Assembly: GCF_028583425.1 (NCBI RefSeq)
Contig: NC_072801.1
Span: 62,263,766-62,327,765 of the forward strand
Source of the DNA: Eublepharis macularius
Taxonomy: Eukaryota; Chordata; Lepidosauria; Squamata; Eublepharidae
Length of the DNA: 64,000 bases
Direction: 5' to 3'
Shown: positions 1-8,757 of the stretch, in pieces
How the letters are laid out: the number at the start of each line of letters is the position of its first letter
Position numbering within the stretch: position 1 is the first letter of the stretch
The notes under the pieces: model-generated
What the model was told of the DNA's origin: nothing
The model's input: the letters and a program-made list of their open reading frames with translations, nothing else
The model's database searches: none
Translations under genes and position numbers: made by a program

Positions 1-1250
1 GTGGCTCTAGTGAGCATTTCTATCTTGTGGGTTGGCTTTTCCCCATTTCCTCCTTCAGCCAGCTTTGGACTACTTGCCTTTTGTGGTGCACCGCGAGGCC
101 CTCCAGCCGTTATAACCGGTGTACTGTGGGTGAGGACCTCTGAACTGGTGAAGTTCCTGGCCACTTTCCGGGCCGCCTAAACGCGTCTATGTGGGTGGGA
201 TCCCAGAGGTAGGCTCTATAGATATATATATCCTGAAGCAGCACATATAAAACTCTTTTCCGCCCTCCCCCGTCTCTCCTAAGTCCGTCCAAACCCCGTT
301 CCTGCCAGCACTTAGGCTTCAATCCCCGCTCCGGAGGAAACGGGAAGGGATCGATAGTCCGTTCGTTCAGTCAGTTTAGCTTTGGGAATCTAAAGCCAGG
401 TTCCTGAAGCCCCGCGGCAGCCTGCCGCACCGTGCTTAAGAGTTTTAAGTTAGACTCTTGGGCGCCTTTCCGCTTGCGAGTTTTACGTCAGACTCGTGGG
501 CGCACCTCGCTTGGGAGTCAGTGGGACTCTTGAGCGCACCCTGCTTGGGAGTTGTTAGAACTCTTGAGCGCTTTTCCGCTTGGGAGTACAGTAAATTTAC
601 TCCTGAGCACTTTTGCTTGGGGACTTGCAGAGGCAGTCCTTGAGCGCATTTAGTCTTTTGGTCGAGGCTTGGAGACAGTTTAACCGTTTGTCTCTGAGCA
701 CGAGGCCTGGGGACACTTTGAGTATAGTTCTTGGGCAGAGAGCTTGAGAGCATTGTTAGCTTCTGAGCAGAGGCTTGGAAGCACTTCAGTTCCTGAGTAG
801 AGGCTTGGGAGCATTTCTGGTTGCCTGAGCAGAGGCTTGGGAGACCCCCTTAATTGCAGTTCCTGAGCAGAGGCTTGGGGACACTTTTTGGTTTTCCGAG
901 TATAGGCTTGGGAGACCCCTGAGCTTTAGCTTCTAGGCAGAGGCTTGGAAGCACTGAGCGTTTTTGGTTCTTGGGCTTAGAGAGCTTGAGAGCACCCTCT
1001 GAGCCAGTAAACTTTTCCTGGTCCCGTGGCTTGTAGGCAAGCTTGAAACGGGAATAGGAATTTCCCTTCTCCCCCGGTGGAGAAGAACCGAGTGTAGGAC
1101 CCTAAAATACCCTGTGAACCTAAAAGTAGAACCTTAAAACCCCCTGGTAAAAACCCTTGAGGACCTGAGGGAAGGATAAACCTCCCAAAAGGAACATAGA
1201 GAGGAAGAAGTTGTTAAAACCCTTGAGCAGCTTTAATCACCCCACCCCTG
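1..1250 (+). other. Retroviral leader (untranslated)
   Basis: About 1.2 kb upstream of gag with no convincing gene. It shares no visible sequence with the right LTR, so the left LTR is probably just upstream of the window. No clear tRNA primer-binding site was recognised. The middle part is a degenerate repeat array, listed separately. Confidence 0.55.
433..1012 (+). repeat. Degenerate tandem array in the ERV leader
   Basis: Roughly fourteen to sixteen imperfect units of about 35-45 bp, built around CTTGAGCGC or CTGAGCAGAGG followed by CTTGGGAG. The early units favour the GAGCGC...GCTTGGGAG form and the later ones GAGCAGAGGCTTGGGAGCA, so the array drifts along its length. Some retroviral leaders carry repeated elements near their packaging signals; any such role here is inference. 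Confidence 0.75.
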
Positions 1251-1304
1251 GTGTCGCTGATCTACTCTTTAACCTCCCCGAGATCAGCCTTAAACGAAAG
1301 TAAA

Positions 1305-3335
1305 ATGTACCGGGCAAACCCCGCCGTGCCCCGCCTGGAGAAGTGGCTAGTGAAGAAAGGAGATTGCCCTTGGGAAGCCGGTTCCTTCAAGGGACCCGAC
1401 CCACTCCAGATAGTTAGAAGCGCCTTCCAGGACTTTTGTGACAAGGAGAAACCTAGGTCTAGCAAAAAGGACAGATATGGAGCCTGGGCACTTTTCACCG
1501 CCCTGCAGGACAGTGTGTCCCTAATTAGCAAGTTGCAAACAGCTCAGGAGGAGTTAGAGGAGAGGTCAAAACGAGAGCAGGACGCCCTGCGTCTAGAAAT
1601 CCAGAGCCTCAGGGCCAAACTAGTCGAACAGGAAAGAGACCATGAGGAGAAAGCAGTTGAGTGGCGCGCCGAACGCGTCAATTTCATATTAGAGAAGCAA
1701 GGACTAACTACCGCCCTCCAGGACGCTCAGCACAAGGCTGAAGCGGCCACCACTCGTGCCGATATGGCTGAGCACGCATTAACGGAGGGACAAGAAGAGA
1801 TTACCAAGCTCACCCATGCCGCCCGGTTCATGGCGGACCACAACCAGTCCAAAACCGCAGCCGCGGACCATTCAGCTTGTAAGAGGGAGCTAGAGGCCCT
1901 AAAGCGACACTTGGGGATGCAACAGGCCGTAATCTCCGCCGTGCACCCCTCAGCCCTCTTGGCCCTCCCAGAAGATAGTAAGGATAGCTGGGCATCTCAG
2001 TCGCCCCAGCCCGAGGAAGCCCCACAGCCCCTCCATCCCATAGCTACCAAGGAAATAGTATCCATGGACGAGGATGGCAGGAAAACAGACCGGGTCGTTA
2101 AGGAAACCCGCAATTGGAGGCCCGATGAGCTCCAAGCCATAGCAGACCGTATGGGACCCCTAAACCGAGACACGGCCATCCAGTGGTTCACCCATGTGAC
2201 CACCTCCCAGCCCTCCGCTAGTGGTTCCGATGTGGCCCAACTGGCTCGCCAATGCACCGCCCCTGAGATAGTTTCGGCCCTCAATGCCTATATTTCTAAC
2301 CGACGGCTAGCCACACGCAGCCAGTATGGAGCAATTAAAGAGATCTGTGCATTCCTGTGGCCCACCAAAAGCTTGAAAGCCCTGTACATTGCGGAGTCCC
2401 AGAAACCCGGGGAGGACCCAGAGGCATATTTAGCCAGAAAGCAGCTTCTTGCTGAGCTAGCAGATGAAGTAGATTTGGATGCCAGCGATGTACCCGACTT
2501 TGACGAATTAGAATTCAGGAGAGCAGTCTTAGATGGACTCAATAGTACCACCCGCCTAGCGCTAGCAGGAGTAGAGCCCGGGAGCATCTCATGGGGAGAC
2601 CTGGAAGCTCGCATCAGAAGCATTGCTGGCCTGTTGCGAGAAACCGGCGCCATCCGCCATGTGAAGCCCCCGGCCTCTCGTAGGAAGGAGAGCGAGCCGA
2701 TAAGTGCAGTCACCTATGCCAATCATGGCCCCCACTCTCAATACCGACCACAGGGACGCAGCCCGTATCCGGAGGCAAGGGGAGGAATCCTGAGGGGAAG
2801 GAGCGGCAGCTTTAACCGGGGAAGAGGACCAAGGGACTACCGCCCGGGAGTCTCCTTTGCGCCCGCCCCGAGTTACAGTTCCTCCTCCCAGCAAGGACCC
2901 CACGAGCCCCGACTGCAGGATGCACCCATAGCCCCTTCTCACTCGCGAGCATCGCACCCGTACCACCATCAGGTCTACCCGCCTCCAGATCAGTCCAATG
3001 CTTGGGGAGCATCGCAGGGCGACCACGAGGGTTACCGGGACCGCGGCAGCACGCCCCAGTCCAGGGACTCCCTCCGTTGGGAACTTTGGATGCGCCTCAA
3101 AAACATTGGAGCGAACATGGAGCTCTTCGACGGAAAGCCCACGTCCGTTCTAATGAAGGCGATCATGGAGTGGGAAGACCAGCAGCAGCCCCCAGTACCT
3201 CCGTCGGCGCCTCCTTTGCCGCCAGACCCTCCCTTCTCGAGTCCCCCGATAGCTGCGGTTCGAGAGCACCCGAGCCCCAACAACCCCTTTAGAAGAAGCG
3301 CCGCTTCCACCGACCAGAGTGCAGGATCAGAATAG
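1305..3335 (+). CDS. gag: ERV Gag
   Basis: Structural polyprotein frame of the provirus fossil. The open frame begins slightly upstream without an ATG, so the first ATG at 1305 is taken as the start, giving about 676 residues. The N-terminal part after about residue 70 is strongly coiled-coil (long E/K/R/A-rich heptads). A capsid-like region follows, then a Pro/Gly/Arg/Ser-rich C-terminus with RGR-type motifs. No CCHC zinc knuckle is visible; arginine-glycine boxes instead of a knuckle are known from spumaviruses. It lies in the same frame as pol. Confidence 0.85.
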   Translation: MYRANPAVPRLEKWLVKKGDCPWEAGSFKGPDPLQIVRSAFQDFCDKEKPRSSKKDRYGAWALFTALQDSVSLISKLQTAQEELEERSKREQDALRLEIQSLRAKLVEQERDHEEKAVEWRAERVNFILEKQGLTTALQDAQHKAEAATTRADMAEHALTEGQEEITKLTHAARFMADHNQSKTAAADHSACKRELEALKRHLGMQQAVISAVHPSALLALPEDSKDSWASQSPQPEEAPQPLHPIATKEIVSMDEDGRKTDRVVKETRNWRPDELQAIADRMGPLNRDTAIQWFTHVTTSQPSASGSDVAQLARQCTAPEIVSALNAYISNRRLATRSQYGAIKEICAFLWPTKSLKALYIAESQKPGEDPEAYLARKQLLAELADEVDLDASDVPDFDELEFRRAVLDGLNSTTRLALAGVEPGSISWGDLEARIRSIAGLLRETGAIRHVKPPASRRKESEPISAVTYANHGPHSQYRPQGRSPYPEARGGILRGRSGSFNRGRGPRDYRPGVSFAPAPSYSSSSQQGPHEPRLQDAPIAPSHSRASHPYHHQVYPPPDQSNAWGASQGDHEGYRDRGSTPQSRDSLRWELWMRLKNIGANMELFDGKPTSVLMKAIMEWEDQQQPPVPPSAPPLPPDPPFSSPPIAAVREHPSPNNPFRRSAASTDQSAGSE

Positions 3336-6300
3336 GGTTGCCCCGAGTCCCAGTCTCCCTCCGTGGGCATAGTTGCCAAACTAAAGCCGGACACATGGGG
3401 GAGACCGACAGTAAAGGCAGGGATCGGGACTCCCGGGGAAAAGAAGAAACCTGCCACTCTCCTTATAGACACCGGAGCTTCTCTTAATATACTCCGGCCC
3501 ACCTTAGTTGCAAAGGGCACCCAGACCCCCACAACCATGCAGCTCGCCGGTTTTGGAGGCGGCACGCAGGAATCCCCGGTCTGGCAGGATATCCCCCTCT
3601 CCGTTGGGAACCTGGCCACCCGGATTTCAGCGTGCGCAAACCGGGGAGAAGACGATGGACTTTTGGGCATGCCATTTTTCCGTGCCGAGGGACTGACCAT
3701 TGACCTAGCGAACGGGCTCCTGTGGCGCATCCCGGGAGGCCCAGACTTTGTTAATGCAGTCCATCGATGTGCAGCCCTCAAGGCCCCCCTTCCTCTCGCC
3801 CCCATCACAGGAGACCCCTGGGTTCAGGACTTTCCCGAAGTGTGGGTGACAGATAAAGCCGAGTGTGGGATAGTGAAGGGCGCCTGCGTCCTGATTGAAG
3901 GAAAGGACCCCCCTCCCCAAAGACAGTACAAGTACCCAGCAGAAGCTGAGGCAGGGATAGCCAAGACTATAGAAGGACTCCTTGAGTGGGACGTCATACT
4001 CCCAATGCAGTCCATCTGCAACGCCCCATTGTGGCCAGTTCTGAAAGCAGATGGAGTGACCTGGAGAATGACGGTCGACTTCCGTGCCCTGAATGCCACC
4101 ACCCCTCCAGTTGCCCCGGTTGTGGCCAAGTATAATGAGATCCTAACGGCCATTGCCGCTGGGTCCCGGTTCTACTCGGTCATAGACCTGGCCAATGCCT
4201 TCCACTCCATCCGGTTGCATGAGTCTTGCTGGTACAAGTTCGCGTTCACTTTCCGCGGCCAGCAATACGCATTCAAGCGGACACCCCAGGGATTCCACTC
4301 CAGCCCCAGCATTTGTCATGCCCATGTAGTTCAAATGTGGGAACGCCTCCAACCCTCCTCGAGGCCCCACGTACTGAGCTACGTGGATGACATTTTAGTC
4401 CACGCCCCCACGGAAGAATTAGCCCGCCAAATCACCAGGGAAGTCCTGGAACTCCTCCGCGAGACTGGGTTCAAGGCAAGCAGGGAAAAGGCCCAATTGG
4501 TTCAGACCAGCGTCAAGTACCTGGGTCTGACCCTGGGACCCGAGGGTCGTACCCCGGACGCCCAGCGAATGGAGGTCATTTCCAAGCTGCCTGCACCCAC
4601 CGATGTCCCCTCCCTCAGAGCCCTTCTAGGAACTTTTAACTTTTCCCGAGACTTCATTGAGTCCTTTGCAGACAAAGCTCGCCCCCTTTATGCTCTCCTC
4701 AAGAAGAACACTCCCTGGGAGTGGGGACCGGAGCAACAGACAGCCTTAGCCGAGCTAAAGCGCAGTCTGGCCGCAGCCCCGGCCCTAGCCCATCCAGACG
4801 TAACTCAGCCATTCTTTATCCAGTTAGCAGTATCAGACAAGAGCATAGGAGCCACGCTCACCCAGCAGCAAGCGGGAACCGCTAGAGTAGTAGCCTATGC
4901 CTCTCGCAACCTAACCGCAGTAGAAGCTAAGTTTAGCCCATGCGAGAAGACATGCCTTGCTCTAGTTTGGAGTCTGACCCATTGGGAATTTATCATAGGA
5001 GGCTCCCGCACAATAGTTCAAACTACCCACACGCCTCTCAAATATATTCTGTCTGGCAAAATACAAGACGGACAAGTCTCAAACGCCCGCATAGCACAGT
5101 GGACCCTGGCCCTGGTCAACCGCGGAGTAGAATTCAAAAAGGAAACCACTGAGCCACCAGCCCCCTATGGCCTATTGGTAACCGGGACCGAGCACGAGTG
5201 CCCCCTGGACCCGCCACCACAGGTTGTCTGGCCAGTTACTTGGGGAGTCCCGCTAGAGGAAGCCCGACAGAACGGCTTCACATGCTGGTTCTGTGACGGC
5301 TCTTCCTTTCACGTTGGAGGCTCCCCTCGGACAGGCTATGGCGCCGTGCGAGTGAGCGACGCCCATACCCTCAAAGGTCCAGCCCGCCCCCATTCCAGCC
5401 AAGCGGCTGAGGTGCAAGCGCTTCTGGCAGTGCTTGAGTTTGAGCCCCCAGAAAGCCCACTTGCCATTTACACAGACTCGGATTGGACGGCCAAAGCCGC
5501 CACGGTCTGGCTCCCGGTATGGCAGAATCAGGGGTGGAGAGCTAGCGATGGGAAACCCGTAGCCCACCTACAGCTATGGCAGCAGGTAGCAGCACTCCTC
5601 CAGTCCCGCTCAGGCCCAACACAGGTGACCCATGTCAAGGGACACCAGAAGACAAATTCAGAGACCGCTTATTGGAACGACCAGGCAGACCTTGCAGCCA
5701 AGGCAGCCGCCACTGAAAATGCTCCCCTACCGGAATCAGCCACCGACTGTCCCCTCCGCCCTGTCACCACTCGGGCACAAGCCCGCAGCCAAGCTCAGGG
5801 AACCGCAGGAACACTAGACCTAGCACAACTGCAACTATCTGACCCAGAAATAACCAACCTCCTAGCCGCAGGAAGGGATCAGACAGGGAGACTCATGATC
5901 AGAGAAGAGGAAGGCATAGTTTGGGCAGTAGATGCAGCCGGCGAACGCCATTGGGTAGTGCCATTGGAAGTTAGGGCTGACTTAATTCAGTTTGTCCACG
6001 AGCAAGGACACCGAGGCAAGGATCTGACTCTGGAAAGGGTAAAAGAGGTTGGTTGGTGGCCTGGCATGCGCACCGAAGTAGCGCAATGGGTGGACAACTG
6101 TCTGTCCTGCGCTATGGTCAATGCAGACCCCACCGGACCTAGAGCTCCCCTCCAGCATCAGAGAATTGATGGACCCTGGGCTCGCATACAGATTGACTTT
6201 ATCGGCCCTCTCCCCCCCACTGCTCGCGGCAATCGCTACTGCCTCACTGTCATAGACCCCTTCAGCAAATGGGTCGAAGCGTTTCCGTGCAAGCGCAACA

Positions 6301-7175
6301 ATGCAGCCACCACAGCCAAATTACTGTTTAATAATGTTTTCTCGCGATGGGGCATCGTGAGAGTCATGGACTCTGATTTAGGCTCACACTTCATCGGAGA
6401 AGTAACACAGGAGCTTTGTAAAGCACTGGGCATCCAGCAACGTTTCCACATAGCCGGCCACCCCCAAGCTTCAGGCGCCATAGAAAGAACCAACCGGACC
6501 CTCAAGGAGGCTCTCCGCAAGATGGTTCGCTCCTCCGGGAGAGACTGGGATGAAAAACTCCCCATAATCCTAATGGCCATTAGAGGCACTACCGCAGTTC
6601 ACGGGCTCACACCCCATATGGTAATGACAGGGCGAAGAATGCAGCTCCCGGAAGCCTTCTGGCTAGATACGCAGCTCCCTTCCGATATGCAGCCCGTAGT
6701 GATTAATGATGCTTGGGTCCAGGATCTGCTCTCATCCATACACGCCGTCCACATGCAAGTGGCCCAGAGGTTGGGCACAGCTCAGAAAGATATGGACCGC
6801 AAACTAGGATGGGTCAGGAACCCCAGGCAGTGGGAAGAAGGACAGCTCGTTCTGTACAGGAAGTTTTCGCAAAAGGCGCATTCACTAGCAGCCAAATGGC
6901 AAGGCCCAGTCCCTATCACAAAAAGAGTCTCCCCAGCTGTCTATCAGGTAGCCATCCAAAGAAAGACAGGAGGAACGTGGCTAAAATACTTTCATGCCTC
7001 TCAATTAAAAGAATGGAAAGGGAAGCCGCTGCAAACCGCCCCCCCTGTGTATGATCCTGGGGGAACCACCACCAGCCCAGCCCCCCTCTGCCCAGTGATT
7101 CGCCAGATATCACTCCACCCTGGGCCAGAGATACCGTGTGTCCCCTTAGATCAGACTTTTGTAGCTTTAGAATAA
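3336..7175 (+). CDS. pol: ERV Pol (protease, reverse transcriptase, RNase H, integrase)
   Basis: Domains in order: aspartic protease with LLIDTGAS; reverse transcriptase with the YVDD catalytic box near position 4380; RNase H with an FCDGS and TDSD pattern; integrase with an HHCC zinc region near 6000-6115, a D,D-35-E core and a GPV...HASQLK C-terminal module like that of gamma-type elements. The frame continues from gag, which fits expression by read-through. The bounds are those of the open frame; the mature N-terminus is unknown. Confidence 0.92.
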   Translation, partial: GCPESQSPSVGIVAKLKPDTWGRPTVKAGIGTPGEKKKPATLLIDTGASLNILRPTLVAKGTQTPTTMQLAGFGGGTQESPVWQDIPLSVGNLATRISACANRGEDDGLLGMPFFRAEGLTIDLANGLLWRIPGGPDFVNAVHRCAALKAPLPLAPITGDPWVQDFPEVWVTDKAECGIVKGACVLIEGKDPPPQRQYKYPAEAEAGIAKTIEGLLEWDVILPMQSICNAPLWPVLKADGVTWRMTVDFRALNATTPPVAPVVAKYNEILTAIAAGSRFYSVIDLANAFHSIRLHESCWYKFAFTFRGQQYAFKRTPQGFHSSPSICHAHVVQMWERLQPSSRPHVLSYVDDILVHAPTEELARQITREVLELLRETGFKASREKAQLVQTSVKYLGLTLGPEGRTPDAQRMEVISKLPAPTDVPSLRALLGTFNFSRDFIESFADKARPLYALLKKNTPWEWGPEQQTALAELKRSLAAAPALAHPDVTQPFFIQLAVSDKSIGATLTQQQAGTARVVAYASRNLTAVEAKFSPCEKTCLALVWSLTHWEFIIGGSRTIVQTTHTPLKYILSGKIQDGQVSNARIAQWTLALVNRGVEFKKETTEPPAPYGLLVTGTEHECPLDPPPQVVWPVTWGVPLEEARQNGFTCWFCDGSSFHVGGSPRTGYGAVRVSDAHTLKGPARPHSSQAAEVQALLAVLEFEPPESPLAIYTDSDWTAKAATVWLPVWQNQGWRASDGKPVAHLQLWQQVAALLQSRSGPTQVTHVKGHQKTNSETAYWNDQADLAAKAAATENAPLPESATDCPLRPVTTRAQARSQAQGTAGTLDLAQLQLSDPEITNLLAAGRDQTGRLMIREEEGIVWAVDAAGERHWVVPLEVRADLIQFVHEQGHRGKDLTLERVKEVGWWPGMRTEVAQWVDNCLSCAMVNADPTGPRAPLQHQRIDGPWARIQIDFIGPLPPTARGNRYCLTVIDPFSKWVEAFPCKRNNAATTAKLLFNNVFSRWGIVRVMDSDLGSHFIGEVTQELCKALGIQQRFHIAGHPQASGAIERTNRTLKEALRKMVRSSGRDWDEKLPIILMAIRGTTAVHGLTPHMVMTGRRMQLPEAFWLDTQLPSDMQPVVINDAWVQDLLSSIHAVHMQVAQRLGTAQKDMDRKLGWVRNPRQWEEGQLVLYRKFSQKAHSLAAKWQGPVPITKRVSPAVYQVAIQRKTGGTWLKYFHASQLKEWKGKPLQTAPPVYDPGGTTTSPAPLCPVIRQISLHPGPEIPCVPLDQTFVALE

Positions 7176-8757
7176 AAGAAACAATAGAATATGTAGATAT
7201 CGGTGTAAATGGTAAAAGTTTTTCCAGTTCTATTCTTTGACCTCATTAGGCGGGCCCCACAGTTGGGACCCTTAAGAGAAGACACGGCAATCAAAGCCAA
7301 ATAGGACCACCACCGAAAGTGATTCTCAATTGGATTATAAGCCGCATGTTCGGGAAAAAAATTGCACAGGCAAAAGAGATTTGCTGTGTGTGGAGGTGGT
7401 TGGAGAGGCTTTGGCCCAGAAGTGAATGCAGTCTTCCAACGTTGAAACCACCAAATAAGGTGATTTCTTTGTTTGAAAACATTTCACCCGCCGTGCTGGT
7501 GAAGATCCCGCATCTACGTAGATTCGGGGTCTCACCTGCCAGACCCACGCTTTCGCATGATGGTCGGCTTTGGCTTTGAGGGCCGTGCCTCCCCTGGAAA
7601 AGGTCCCCCAGATAGCCCAACACCTCTCTTTTACTAATGCTCATATTCGTCACGGTGAGTTGCTATACGGCGCCACCAGCCAGTACGCTTTAGTGCAAAG
7701 GTAAAAGACCCGCCAGTATTCTGTAAATATGTGCCCTCTGGAATATGTTATTGGGGTGCGTTCGCCACGCACAAGGGGCAGCGTACCTCATTTACATAGC
7801 CAGGATCCCCTGCGCCAAGATGACCCCCAAATAACCCAGACCCAGTGGCGCCGACAGATCTCGGCCGCCTCCGCCGCTTTTCGATAAACGCCGCCGAGCG
7901 CCTTCGGCTCCATTTCGGCCCTTTCCGCCAGCAGCCGCCTGCCCCACGTAATCTTTTCCCTTGCCCGTACCGTATAAGGGAAAAGAAGGGGGGGAGACAT
8001 ATTGAAGTTTTAATGAAGCCCTGCCAGGCCTTCCAAGTGAGGGCAACCCAAAAGTACCCCACACCCGTATGCCTCTTGCTCCGTGTATTTTTCTTTTGGC
8101 TCAGTGCATTTTTCTTTTGCTCAGTGTATTTTCCCCTTTTGCCCGGTGTATCGTTTTTCTCTTAACTAGAAGATGGGGCCTCCCGAGGGAGTCCCCCCCA
8201 AAAATTGGTAGTCCTGCAAACATATGACGAAGGCCTATTTTTGAAAAATTAAAGCGAGGGCCCCCGTCTGCAGCAACCCTTATAGTCAATGTAAGCCGCT
8301 CTTTAGTTTTCTTTTCTTTTTAAAACGGCAAGGCCAGGCCGAGCCGGACAGATAGCTCTCAGCCCGCAAAATAAAAATAGCCCGCCACCGAGCAAGGGGC
8401 ACCTGAAAGCCACATAGCCTAGGCACCCAGGGACCCCCGGGGCGAGTTTGCATAATCCCGCCTAACGCACAGCCGACCCTTGCTCGACGCAAAGACGTCC
8501 CCCCTGAAATATACACGCTTGAGAAAGAAACCTTCGCACAGGAGTTCCCCAGAGCAACAAGCTGGAAGGCTCGCTTAGTGCTCTGGGACTTCTCGTTCGA
8601 ACCCCGCTTAATAAACAGTGCTGGCAGAAAAACCCCCTCTCTTTTTCCCTACTTTACTTTATTTTATTTTGCTGCAACCAACTCAGGGAACCTGTACTTA
8701 TATCCGCAGGTCTCCCCAGGATATTTTCACTACAGAAAGGAAAAGGAAGGCCAGGAG
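7176..8757 (+). other. Unusually long pol-env spacer of the ERV
   Basis: About 1.6 kb with no convincing gene between pol and the env ATG. In most simple retroviruses pol and env abut or overlap. A GTGAGT donor-like word lies near 7656. A block at about 8300-8620 ends in an AATAAA at 8610-8615 and looks LTR- or terminator-like. An embedded old solo LTR is possible but unproven. Env is expected to be made from a spliced RNA, as in the family. Confidence 0.45.

Noticed and set aside
1-430. Possible left LTR at the window start
   Set aside because: No shared sequence with the right LTR was seen, so it is treated as leader; the left LTR is presumed outside the window.
8580-8605. GTTCGAACCCCGC word resembling a tRNA T-loop
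   Set aside because: No acceptor stem, D arm or anticodon arm can be placed around it.
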